A DNA stretch of 64,000 nt from Amoebidium appalachense (lineage: Eukaryota > Ichthyosporea). Position 1 is the stretch's first letter, and every line of letters begins with the position of its first letter. The notes below the pieces were generated by a model that did no database searches, had not been told where the DNA came from, and saw only the letters and a list, made by a program, of their open reading frames with translations. The DNA lies in the NCBI GenBank assembly GCA_963693365.1, contig CAVNZM010000001.1, positions 19,468,001 to 19,532,000 on the forward strand, read 5' to 3'. The translations under genes were made by a program, and so were the position numbers. This document shows positions 1 to 62,387 of this stretch, piece after piece.

Positions 1-1186
1 CGTACGTAGTAAACAAAAAAAGAGCACCATATCCTCCTTTTAGACGTAACATGAGTACCTAAATATTTTTTTTTAGTTTTATTTTTCCGTCCATTGGGAG
101 TTAGAAAGTGCTTAGAGAGTTTTTTTTTCCAAACTGTAGCACCAGCAGTAGGCCTACATCGATTTTCAGACCTCTTTGGTTGGTCAAATATCACGAGTAT
201 ACATAGCCAGACCCAAATTTGCACTGCCTCCTTGCTGTTAGTAAGCCAATCATATCATTCCTGCATTTCATTTAGCCAACCAATCAAGTTACGGGTGCGC
301 AGGATGGCGTCGAGGGCGGTTAGGAAGCAGGCAGCCAATAATCCATTCAATTATGGTTTACTACACCTTGATCTTAGCATAGTTTCACCGCTTATTAATT
401 TTTATATCATTAAAAGCTTTCTGAGAGGTTCTTTTTGTTGGCTCGTACACGCAAAAATGTGAATGCGTCACGTACATGCACAAGGCAGGAACTACATTCC
501 AGTACGATTTGGTCAGTAGCAATGATTGGCTATTGAAATTGTCATTACTATATTTGGATTAAGAAAACAAAGCTATCCAACCAGAAAGTAGAAGGCTTTG
601 CTGAAAGCCGGCGACAATCTAGAACCGAAATCGACGCCCTCAAAAAACCTCTATATATTCTTCTTTAGACACTTAAACAATACCAAATGCTCACAGAAAT
701 ATCTTTAATTATTCTTTTTTGAGATTTATTTCGTTAAACATGAATTTACAAGTCACCAGCAACTGTCTACCCCCTGAGGCACTGTGGTAGGCAGTCCACC
801 AATCACGTAAGACATCCGGCGACGGTCCGCCGTTGTCCGAGCGAACTAAACCAGTCCACCTGCCGTAACTCTGCGCGTTTCAAGGCAGTTGTGTTCCTGC
901 CGAGTTGTTCTTCAAATTTTTTTTCCCGTCCAAACTGTGTAAAACTTATAGCGAGATGTGTATGGCGCCTTACGATTGTTAGGAATTTGAAAGTCTGCCT
1001 TATAGGCCACCGTACACATGTAGTTTCTAAAAAAAAAGGCACGGTAGCTATAGCACTCGTGAATTGAATCAGGGCAGTGTCATCATCGGTTTTGCCAGAC
1101 TTATTTATGTAGGCTCAATGCTTGAAGCTGCGTGAACTTCATATAGAGTAAGCTCGATTTTTACTGGTACGCTATTTAAGGCGGGG
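1..1186. other. Upstream non-coding DNA
   Basis: No recognisable gene. It is A/T-rich unique sequence with several CCAAT/ATTGG pentamers (for example near 246, 280 and 523) and no simple-repeat arrays. The last few hundred bases should contain the promoter of the gene that starts at 1187, but I see no clear TATA box. Confidence 0.4.
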
Positions 1187-2150
1187 ATGGACCAGGTAAC
1201 AACGACACCCACCCCTGCCGCGTCAGAGGGCCTCTCTGGTGGGGCAATCGCGGCGCTCGTAGTTGGAGTACTTGCGTTTGTGTTTATGGTGGTCATTTTA
1301 GTTCTCGTGTGGCGTAAATGGAAGCGTCTGAACAGAAACGGTGCCACGCTATGGACACCAAAGACCCCCACACACAGTAGTGGTAATGACAGCAAACTCT
1401 CGAATTTGCCATGGTTCTATCGCAAGGCTGCGGTAGCCAACAAAGGAACGGCACAAAATGCAAATGTTGAGCCCCAGATCGACAATCAGAATGCGGCCCC
1501 AGAGACTAGCATTGGCATGGAAACAGTTCCAAACCAAACCGAAAATGTGCAAGAGGTGGAGAAGGAAAAAGAGGAAAGCACAGCAGTGAGCATTGGGGAG
1601 GAAACCGATGCCAAGTCAGTTGCAAAGTCAACCACTGATAATGAGGCCGAGGCCCAATCCACAGAGCGTACCCTCGACGCTCCCGTAGTTACTCTGGGGG
1701 CATCCTCCATGCTGCTCAACCGCAACCACAGTCAAATCTCGTGCTATTATGACACGCAGAGTGTGGGTGCAGACACGTATCAAACCGCTCCTTCCCCTGC
1801 TGCCTCCTACTGCGATATTCCTTTCACGTCCGCCGCCCCACCAACATCCACCTCGTCAGGTACAATCGTTTCATGTCCGAGTGTTCACTCCATCTCCCGT
1901 TATGGTCCTCCCATCGAGTCGATTCCTGAGGGTGTTCCTGTCCCAGCTGACACACCGTCCACCAGTAAGCCCGCTTCCCTCTCCACCATCCCCCCTAGCA
2001 CTACCACCACCACAACCACGACCACCACAACCACGACCACAAGCACTTCACCTGTTGTGCACACAGTAGTTCCTACGGCACAAGGTTCGACCAGGGGGTC
2101 GACCACGAGTATCCAACGTTTGACAAATGCCATTCGTCGTTTGAGTACAG
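1187..2150 (+). CDS. CBM20 protein exon 1 (start, membrane anchor, linker)
   Basis: Starts at the first ATG of the open frame and encodes 321 residues plus one base. The donor is AG|GTATGC at 2151. Reading through would stop 11 codons later, but splicing joins cleanly in phase to 3181. Confidence 0.75.
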
Positions 2151-3975
2151 GTATGCACACCTCACCAAAGTGTTGCCCCGTGTGAATGGGCTTTATGCTC
2201 TATTTCTGCTATGTAGCTCTGGCATCCCGCAATATCTGGAGGAAAAATGGTTATGGAATTGAAGATGGTTATTGGATTGAAGCAAGGGAACGAGGGATGT
2301 GTTGTGTTGCCTGTGGGTGTGTTCGAGGAGGTGAGCAGGGTACAGACGGGGGAGGAACGAGAGGAGGAGAGAGAAACGCACTTTTATGAAGGGTATGGGG
2401 AGAGGTGTTGTTGTTGGAGGGGGGGAGATTGGGGGTGGGTGGGGGGTGGGGGTGGCGGGGGAGCCAAAAATATTGTTCTCGGAGTTGAAGTCAAGGTTCT
2501 GTGAGCTATGTGGGGAGGGTGGACGGCATATGTGGGTCTCTCCCACTCCGTCACACACAACCACCCACCCCCTAGATTTCTTTTGAGATCCACAGACTTC
2601 CTCTAAACCCCTAACCACGGTTCCCAGAGGGTACACTCATAATACCTCCAACGCTATTTGAATTCTTGTCTCTCCTCCCCACCTCCCCCACCTCCCTCCT
2701 TCCCCCCCCCCCCCCCCCCCGGCCCTCGCCCCCTCCCCCCCCCCTTTTCGGGCACCACCACCTCCCCTCCCCCCCCCCCCCCCCCCTGCCTCCTTCTCCT
2801 TCCCAACCCTCGGCGCCCCATCGCATCTTACTCTGCTCAGACGTGACTGCCCCCGACAAATACTTGCTCATCTGATAATCAGGCCCGCCTCACACTACCT
2901 GCTATAGTGTAGTACAAAAAACCGTTTGCTAATACACTTTAAGCTTGTTCGTAACCTCTCCCTTTTCTTCCCCTCCGTTTTTCTCTATTCTTGCAATCCT
3001 AGGATCCACATATGGTGAGCATACACAAGACACAACATCTACCCAACCTACATTTAAACACACACACACAAACCACTTAAACATCATGCTTGCCACACCA
3101 CCAAATCCCATGGCACACCCTGCACATCTCTACTCGTAATACCCCTCACACACTCTATACTCACGCACACACCCATGCAGGCAACGTAACAACTGGACTG
3201 GAAACGGTGACACCGATCGACCTGACTGCTCCACGTGCGAGCACTCTCACTTCAACTGTGACCCTCGCCGGTGGATTGGGTAGTGTCGACAACATACTTT
3301 CCATGTCTGCTCGTAAATCCACCACCAGCATCGGATTGGCAGGCCGCACGGCTTCAAGTCCGAACGTGCACGCGGCTTCCAATCGAGCAACTAGCCCATC
3401 CCCCACCCAACCGAGCGCCCTCGCTCTGTCGCACACCACATCGACAACAAGTACTGTCTCACAGACAGCCGGCAAAGTCACGACCCTCCCCGCCCCTTCA
3501 CCCACTCTTCCTGTCCCCTCCGTCCCCGCTGTGTCGACTCTGTCCCTAGCCAATGGAACACGCATTGTTCCGCCGGCCGCCCCAGCACCGACCCCGGCTG
3601 TGAGCACGTTTGCCCTCAACAAACCCACCACCCTCGGTATGCCCGCAACCGCAAAAACCCCCCCTTGCTACCACCGTCATCCCTTGGGCACCCTCCGTCA
3701 GAGTTCCCACCATCCCAGGCCGCAGCACGATCACACTGACGATCTTGGAGCAGGTGCCCAATGAGAGGGTGTGCATTGTGGGTGGCACTGCCATATTTGG
3801 CAACTGGGATCCCACCCGTGCGCCCGAGATGGTGCGTCACCCCCGTGACCCCACACTGTTTGTGCTTGTCGTCCCAACGGAGATGCTGTCCCGCTTACCC
3901 GAGTTTAAGTTTGTACGCATCGGGCAGAAGGGAGAGGTTACATGGCTACAGGGGGGAGAATTTGAAGCCCACTGA
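1187..3975 (+). CDS. Membrane-anchored CBM20 (starch/glycogen-binding) protein, STBD1-like
   Basis: Three-exon model (1187-2150, 3181-3636, 3719-3975), 1677 nt, 558 residues. The N-terminus is a short polar segment followed by one strongly hydrophobic helix (about residues 19-44) and a basic RKWKR stop-transfer cluster, which predicts N-out/C-in topology. Next comes a long Ser/Thr/Pro/Ala-rich, probably disordered linker with a poly-Thr run near residues 271-285. The last ~85 residues are a CBM20 domain: GNWDP and a late TW are diagnostic. A membrane anchor plus C-terminal CBM20 is the architecture of animal STBD1, which tethers glycogen to membranes and to autophagosomes; that role here is inference. 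A Y-C-D-I tetrapeptide at residues 208-211 fits a loose LIR/AIM pattern but is weak evidence. The linker itself is not conserved enough to recognise. Confidence 0.75.
2151..3180 (+). other. Intron 1 of the CBM20 gene
   Basis: 1030-nt intron, GTATGC...CCCATGCAG. It holds G/A-rich DNA (2390-2465) and dense poly-C runs on the sense strand (2703-2720, 2734-2745, 2769-2786). I see no exon in it. Confidence 0.6.
3181..3636 (+). CDS. CBM20 protein exon 2 (Ser/Thr/Pro linker)
   Basis: Enters with two bases completing a Gly codon after the CCCATGCAG acceptor. It is Ser/Thr/Ala/Pro-rich with no domain. The proposed donor is CG|GTATGC at 3637. Confidence 0.65.
3719..3975 (+). CDS. CBM20 protein exon 3 (starch-binding domain, stop)
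   Basis: Follows a CATCCCAG acceptor after a proposed 82-nt intron. It encodes almost the whole CBM20 fold: an ITLTI first strand, GNWDP, and a final TW, ending at TGA 3973-3975. The aromatic positions fit a functional carbohydrate site, although the terminal strand is short. Confidence 0.75.
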
Positions 3976-4262
3976 TGTGAGCGCGGGAGTGCATCATTTC
4001 AAGTGGGTGTGAGTGCTCTGACTCGATTCGATTGCATGGTTTGACCCGGCCCGACCACGTGACCCATCTGCGATAGTCGGCCTGAATATGGAATCACAAC
4101 CTAATTATTCGTTGTTGTCTCTACCTAATCGTTCGTTGTTTTCTCCTTTCCGTTAAATAAGCTGACTGTCGTGCCCCTAGGCTGAATACACATGCACACA
4201 CGCACACATGCACCTATACATGCATACTCACGCACATGCACACACGCGAGCACACACACACA

Positions 4263-4311
<49 letters not shown>

Positions 4312-5297
4312 CCATTTATACCGGGCACTAGCTTGTGTTTTACGACATAAGGTATATTATTTTGTAGTTTACATCGAGTATATGGACCCGAGATGATGAA
4401 CAACTCTGTGCACCCCTCAGCCAAATGCACTCTTTGCTCTTTTGGCTCACGAGTGCACCAATCGGTATTTTCACACGTGATTCGGCAATCCCTGAGAGTG
4501 TTTCGGAGATTCCTGAAAGCGTTTTTAAGTGACAATTTTTAAAATGTATATGTGATAGGATTGATACACATTACGTCTATCCCACTTTTGAAGATAGTAT
4601 ACACACAGCTGCAAGGGACTTGAGGCATATGATTGGTTCAAACCCTAAGTGTGTAACTTAATTTGTGCCACGTGTTTGATATTTTTCCATGTTGCTTTAT
4701 TGCCAGGTGCAAATCGCAACGATGACTCCCTTTTATTGTGTATTGAGTTTATAAATGATGTGTATTGAGTTTAGAAATTATTGTTACTAACTAAATCCAT
4801 GATCACAATCCCCCCCCCCCCCCCCCCCCCATATTTCCAACCCTCTAACGCATAGATCACCCCCCCCCCCCCCCCCCGCCCCTCCTCCCTTTTCTTCTCC
4901 CCGCAATGTGCAGAGTACACAGAACCACACAGAGGAGTGGGCGCCCACACACACCGCACACAACCCCCCCCCCCCCCCCCCCCCTCCCTCCCCCCCCCTC
5001 TTCCCCCCTTCCCAAAAAAAAACCACCACCAGCACCACCACCAACATCACCCACCCCCCCCCCCCCAACCACCACCTCACTCGCCCATTCCCATCACACA
5101 TCTACATGCAGGCAAGAATGATCTAGACCCCTCTCGTGTCGCGTAAAGATCCAAGTCAATTGAGAAAAAACCTCCACACTGCCGGTTGATGGTTTTTGTG
5201 ATGTTTTCCCTCTAAGTTAGTACGTTGTTTTCTTTTTTGCCGTAGTGCACCTCGACCAACCCCCCCCCCCCCCTCCCCCTCCCCCCCCCCCTCCCCC

Positions 5298-5334
<37 letters not shown>

Positions 5335-5548
5335 GGTGGCCGGAACAGGGAAAAACCGGGGAAAAAAAGAAAAAAAGAAAGAAAAAAAAGCATCACCACC
5401 ACACACATACACCAAACACAACCTACACACCCGGTCATGTACACACAATGGGACACGGGCACACACACGCACGCACGTATGCACAGTCACGCGTGGAGAC
5501 ACACACAGGCACACAAACAGACACACGCGCCGTCCAGCGCACGCGCGG

Positions 5549-5624
<76 letters not shown>

Positions 5625-5766
5625 ACAGTCACGTCGCACACACACACACAAAAAAAAAAAAAAAATACACGCACATTCTCACCCATTGCCATTCACTTAG
5701 TGAATGCCATACCTCTACCTCAATGGCGCATTTAATGCAGTAACTACCCAATGGCATACACATGCA
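3976..5766. repeat. Repeat-rich spacer downstream of the CBM20 gene
   Basis: No gene recognised. It contains (CA)n at 4251-4310, a 22-bp near-perfect tandem duplication at 4736-4779 (tgtgtattgagtttaNaaat), poly-C clusters at 4809-4831, 4860-4877 and 4965-5068, a C-rich block at 5261-5332, and (CA)n at 5551-5619 flanked by mixed CA/CG repeats. Confidence 0.6.
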
Positions 5767-5779
5767 GGCCTCGCACATC

Positions 5780-5848
5780 ATGGGCGATGATGATGGGAAC
5801 GAGACTGAGGCTGGGAGTCCTGTGTCACTTCCTGTGTACACGTGCCCT
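5780..5848 (+). CDS. Zinc-finger gene, tentative first coding exon
   Basis: An ATG in the context ATC ATG GGC opens 23 codons rich in Asp/Glu/Gly up to a good GTGAGT donor at 5849. The frame stays open from an upstream CATGCAG acceptor at 5767 to a TAG at 5897-5899, so this could instead be part of a terminal exon of another transcript. Confidence 0.35.
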
Positions 5849-6170
5849 GTGAGTGTGACCTATGATGGTGCACGTAGTGATGGTGATGAGCCGGCATCCT
5901 AGGCAGACGCGCATGGTTCTGGATTGCTTGTGCACACGAGCACACACACAACGGTTTGTGTGAGCATGCGTCCATATGTGCATGTGCTTTGGGTGTCTGT
6001 ATATATGTGTTGCCGCTAACAGGACCTAAATGGGGGAGAGTGTAAGCGAGAGCATGACTAATCCCATCCCTGGGCCAAGGGTTGGGCCGGGGGGGGGGGG
6101 GGGGGGGGAAGGGGGGGGGGGGGGGGGGGGGGGGGAGGTGGGGGTTTGGGGGGTTGAGGAGTTGAGGGTT

Positions 6171-6201
<31 letters not shown>

Positions 6202-8161
6202 AAGAAAAGAGTTTATTTTCCGGTTGTCCAGCGTCTAATTGAGGATTCCTCCGTGTGCCGTGCAAAATTTCTTTTTCCGGGGAAGGATTTTTTTTGAGTG
6301 GGGGGGAAGGGGGGGGGGGGAGGGGACCGGTGGGAGGGGGAGGGGTTTGAGGGGGGAGGGGGGGGGGGGGGGGGGGGGGGGGGACGAATGGATATATTTA
6401 CTACACGGTAAGGAAAGACCTTAAAACAACACACTGGTATGTTCAAAACAACACAGTGTCACGTCTCCATGAGCGGCCAACAGGCTCCATGTGATGTCGG
6501 ACATCATGGGTACCACGATCTCTGACTTGGTTTGCAGCTTCTTGTGGCCTTGTGGTGTATGAGGCATTTTGCTGATGGTGCAGACCACGTAACACGGCAG
6601 ATACACGATATCACCATTGGTGACGTATTATTGGCCATCACTGCCTGAAAACTTTTTATTTCATTGCCGTGGCTCTTTCGAAGTCGGTTGTTTTGGTGGT
6701 CATGTAGCCTGTGGCTGCACGTTGCCTTCATATCCACTGGACCACTGATCAATAAATCCCAGTCAAGAGAAAAAAAAAAACTTTCATGGGAACTTTCTTT
6801 CTGTTTTACCGTAATGCAACTTGGCTCGGGCTATTTTTTCTTTCAATCTTTTCTTTCTCCTCCTAAAAGGCATCGTTTTCCATTCGTTTCTGTGACAGGT
6901 TTGGAAGTAGGTGACCGGGGCAAAATACCTGTTGAGATAGGAGATAGGTTGGAAAAGGAAGGTCACCGTGGCCACCGTCATACTGGGTCATTCAGGTTTG
7001 TTAGGCTAGCTGTTTGCATTGTGGTCGATCGAGATATTTGCTAAGCGGAAAAATGAACACACATGCAGCCCCAGGGTACCCTTTGCACACCACCACCTAC
7101 ACGTGCACGTGTAGACACAAGCACGGACCTACACCCACGAAAGATGCAGCTACACAAACAGATACCCACCTAACTCAGTCATGAGCCAACCACACACGTG
7201 GTTGCAGCCACCACACCCACCACCCCATGCCCCACCACACAGAGGGCACACGTGTGCACCTGCAAACATGAGCCACTTGCTGTCAAACCCGAACCTGAAG
7301 TGTCCAGCTCAGCCTACACCCACCCACCCAACCAGCCCCTGTGCACATGCAAGAGGGAGGTGAAGGAGGAAGTGGGCCCAGAGACCACGGCACACACGGG
7401 ACAGAGGGAGAAGAGAGGATGGGTGGGCAACTCGTCGGCCAGCAGTGGCGACCAATCAGCTCATGGCCGGGCACATGCCAACACACCACACACAGAATCG
7501 TCACTCACACCAACAAATACACAGGCATCCTCAAGGACGAAGAAACGCAAAACACAGCACCATTCCCCTGGCCAATCCCTGGAGAATAAAACCAAAACAA
7601 AAAGGTGAAAGGAGACAAGGCAGAGGGTGGTGCAGCAAAAAGGACGAAAAAGTCAAGTAAGAAGGGAGACGGAACGGTTACTATGAGAAATGGTGAGCAA
7701 CCGCGAAAAGGAAAAAACGGTTGTGCACGCTTTCGTGCAGGCAAGGGGAAAAACTGGAATGTGAGTATCATGGTTGTGGTTATGTTACTGATCGTTTATT
7801 TCAAACGACCATTGATGTCCGCAAACACACAGGAGAGAACCCGTTCCCTTGCCCAAGGCCTGGCTGTGGTGACAGGTTTACGTCTAAAAACTCACTACAG
7901 CACCATGTTAGAGCGCACACGGGGGAGAAACCCTTTTCTTGCCCAGAACCGGGGTGTGGTTCAACTTTTTCACGCCGGCAGATCCTGGTGCGTCACGTCC
8001 GCAGGCATACTGGGGAGAAACCCTTCACGTGCACACACAGTGGGTGCCACTACAGCTGTGCACGTGCAGACAGCATGGCCATGCACCAGCGGGGGGAACA
8101 TGCAATGGGTACCGATACCCCCTCCCCCCCTCCCCCCCCCCCCCCCCCCCAGCGCATCTAG
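5780..8161 (+). CDS. C2H2 zinc-finger protein (three-exon model)
   Basis: Model: 5780-5848, 7243-7604, 7741-8161. The C-terminal exon encodes four TFIIIA-type fingers joined by HTGE(K/N)P linkers, so a nuclear nucleic-acid-binding protein is likely. The middle exon is Ser/Thr/Lys-rich with two SUMO-consensus sites (VKPE and VKEE) and a basic KKRK run that could be a nuclear localisation signal. Phases join: 0 from exon 1, then 2+1 across the 136-nt second intron. Exon 1, with its ATG and an acidic start (MGDDD), is the weakest part of the model. The true 5' end may lie elsewhere. The gene is convergent with ATM. Confidence 0.5.
5849..7242. other. Putative intron or spacer with G-runs
   Basis: Holds G homopolymers between 6091 and 6383, interrupted by short unique pieces, then about 650 nt of unique sequence (6400-7050) in which neither strand shows a recognisable protein. 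Confidence 0.45.
7243..7604 (+). CDS. Zinc-finger gene, SUMO-motif exon
   Basis: The open frame carries a paired CTCK motif, VKPEPEV and EVKEEV (both psi-K-x-E), then a Ser/Thr/Lys tail. The donor AG|GTGAAA at 7605 leaves phase 2, matching the one-base entry of the finger exon. The acceptor CCACACAG at 7242 is one of several possibilities. Confidence 0.5.
7741..8161 (+). CDS. C2H2 zinc-finger exon (four fingers)
   Basis: Four consecutive C-x4-C...H-x3/4-H units with TGE(K/N)PF linkers. Finger 1 has Asp where the first zinc-ligand His belongs; fingers 2-4 keep all four ligands, with H-x4-H in finger 4. The frame then runs into poly-Pro encoded by a C-run and stops at 8161. A GTACCG donor at about 8109 just before the C-run could equally end the exon, as poly-C follows many donors in this window. 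Confidence 0.8.
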
Positions 8162-9604
8162 CCTACCTTAGGTGCAGCACATAATCTCTTAGACTACAAA
8201 AGGGCAACCTGGCAAAGCACGGACACACACGGATGAAACCGGAAACTACTGTACCTCAATCGAAAGTGTCCCCAGCGTGTAGGCTGGGTTTCTCGGCTAA
8301 GGATTCCAAGAAATGCAGACGTTTAATTAATAGTAGGTCAGAGCTACCAGTTCGACATTATGGGCCGTGTGTTATTTGACGGTGCTACCTGTACATGTAG
8401 CACATGCCTTTCAACAACTGTTATAACACGGGTGTCCTTAGACTAGACTCTCCAGACTTCCTATCGCGGACACAAACAGTATATACAGGGGTTGAGTCTA
8501 TTAGTCTACGATTTACTGAATGAGGTTCGGATTACTTGCTGCACTTGTGGCATGAAAGTTTCCTGAGTGACCGGTATAGGCTACAGTACACAATCGCTGG
8601 TACAAGTATATTCTTTGTACAGTAAACCGTTATGAACTTGTGGGGTTGACTGTAGCATGCAGGGGAAGTTGATCCAAAACAAAGATTTGGTCACCAATGA
8701 GATCTGAAGCTCCTACATAGCCTCCTTTCATCATGCCCCCTTTTAACCCTCTTGTCCCCCTGTCCCCCCCCCCTCCCCCCCCCGAGTTTTTTTTTTTTAA
8801 GAAGCTACACTAACTTGAACAATACCACTTGGCAATCATTGTTCCTTAATAATATCACTATTATTCGTTGTTCCATAATAATATTATCACTATTATTATA
8901 ATATTACCCATATTGTCTCTGGAGGTGCCCCTTTTCCCTTATAGGAACCTTCTACTAACTAGCTCACACCGACTGTAACCTGGCTAGGGTAGCACCTGTA
9001 ATGGTGCAATCAGCTAAGCTAAAAGCTATAACACACCCTTTAATTACCAGTCCTAACTACGAAGTAGTGGAGGTAAAGGCAACGAGCAGGGGGAGGGGAG
9101 GGGGAGGAGGAGGAGGAGGGGGAGGGGGAGGGGGGGGAGTACAGATGTGTAAGACGTGTTTTATTTGTCAAATGTTTAATGAAACAAGCAAAGCCCCACT
9201 GGCCAGCAGTGTAGAAGCAATGCAACACAAAAAACTGATAGCCCATACAAAGAACCCCCCCCCCCCCCCCCCCCCCCCCCATCTCTCGACACTCACACTG
9301 ACTGCTCTTTCACGAACACACCCACCTTACTACAATATTCATCTGATCAGATGTGCACCTATTTTTCATTGGTGGTTGAGTACACATCGGAAAGCAAACA
9401 CACTGTTCTATTCTATATGCAACCAATTTACATACATTCACACTAAAACTTTCCTCCATACGCACAATCAAATCCATAGCCTTCAACTGTTATAGATCAC
9501 ACACACCATAACTCCAAACATTCGCACCCACAATTCATCCCATATCACATACATACACTTTCGGGATGATTTTCGACGTGGTGTCTAAATTTTACTAATA
9601 AATC
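8162..9604. other. Convergent intergenic region (zinc-finger 3' end / ATM 3' end)
   Basis: Unique sequence to about 8760, a C/T tract at 8761-8800, an A/T-rich block of near-palindromic AATAATA/TATTATT units at 8842-8915, a G/A tract at 9090-9138 and a C30-like run at 9248-9280. No coding exon recognised. Confidence 0.5.
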
Positions 9605-61282
<51,678 letters not shown>

Positions 61283-62255
61283 GGTCTCAATGGATCACAC
61301 CATGCACGAAAGGGATCACGAGGTGCAAAGTAACGTGTACCGTGCAGGCCACGGCTGTGTCATGTTTCCTGTGCCTGAGCGTAGCTACGAAAGACGAAAA
61401 AATTAATCTTGACCTTTCTAATCGTTGTAATCCTCGCCCAAGAGACGTCTAGCCAGAAAAGAAAAAGGCGTATGCATGTATTACATGCGACAACTTGTGA
61501 CCCTTGGAAGGCTTGCTCGGAGACTCATTTAAAAATTAACTGAACTAACTTACGTCATAATTGAGAAAGGCCGACATAGACCAGGGGAAAGGAATTCGAA
61601 GCTTCCGAAAAAGAACTCGATTCAGGTTGAGCACCTCGACTTCGGAACACCCTTGACAAAAACCCCGACACAGACTGCCCACGGCTCTAATAAGAAAATC
61701 GGGTGTTTCGTGAACAATCCTAAATGCACTTGCCAGTGTGCAGAACGGAGAAAAACGTTTGGCACAGGATTTAGCACGCCATAGAAGAACTACTTTGCAC
61801 TTGAGCAAGGCACCGCCTCACACGTCTCTTTAATCATGTTAGCTATAAGCTACATATTCTGGCATCATTCGCAGTTTGTGTATGCACATGTACATACTTC
61901 CTAACAACAACCAAAAAACACCGCAAAAAAAAAACCCCCCCAAAGCCAAAAAACTACAACCAATAGAGAAGGCAACCTACCACATGGACACACAGTACCC
62001 AAATAGTTGCCTATCCTGTGATACTATAATACAGGCCATGCCTCGCGTCACAACATGGTTGCCTATCCACTAAACTGGATCACGGCAGCAGTTACACAAC
62101 TACGAGAACACAACATTATGATTAGCAAAAGATGATATACAGTGATAGTCGTCTCAAATGACGCAAGGGCGTATGAAAAAAGGGGGAAATGTTCCTGAAT
62201 GAAGCCACGGAACACGAGGCCACAGTTTCTAACCACGGTGTAGCCACTAATGGGT
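61283..62255. other. NOP58-ATM intergenic region (ATM promoter side)
   Basis: About 970 bp, free of long simple repeats. It should hold the NOP58 3' end and the ATM promoter and 5' leader. An 87-codon minus-strand frame (61545-61808) is unrecognised. No clear TATA box seen. Confidence 0.5.
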
Positions 62256-62387
62256 TTACTCCGAGTCAGATGCAGCCTTTTTCTTCGACTTCTTCTCCTT
62301 CTTAGACTTCTTTGCTGATGGCTCCTCCTCGGCCGCCTTCTTCTTGGACTTCTTTTCCTTCTTGGCCGTCTCCTCACCATCCTGTTC
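62256..62387 (-). CDS. NOP58: NOP58 last exon (KKE tail, stop)
   Basis: 43 codons of KKEKKSKK-type repeats ending SDSE and TAA at 62256-62258. Acceptor TTGACAG. Confidence 0.9.
   Translation of the reverse strand, partial: EQDGEETAKKEKKSKKKAAEEEPSAKKSKKEKKSKKKAASDSE

Noticed and set aside
94-462. 122-codon plus-strand ORF at the left edge
   Set aside because: Composition and sequence resemble no family, and its frame shows no exon logic.
6421-6752. Overlapping 61- and 82-codon minus-strand ORFs
   Set aside because: No recognisable domain and no convincing splice partners.
61545-61808. 87-codon minus-strand ORF upstream of ATM
   Set aside because: No recognisable family, starts and ends without splice logic; could be a leader ORF but there is no support.
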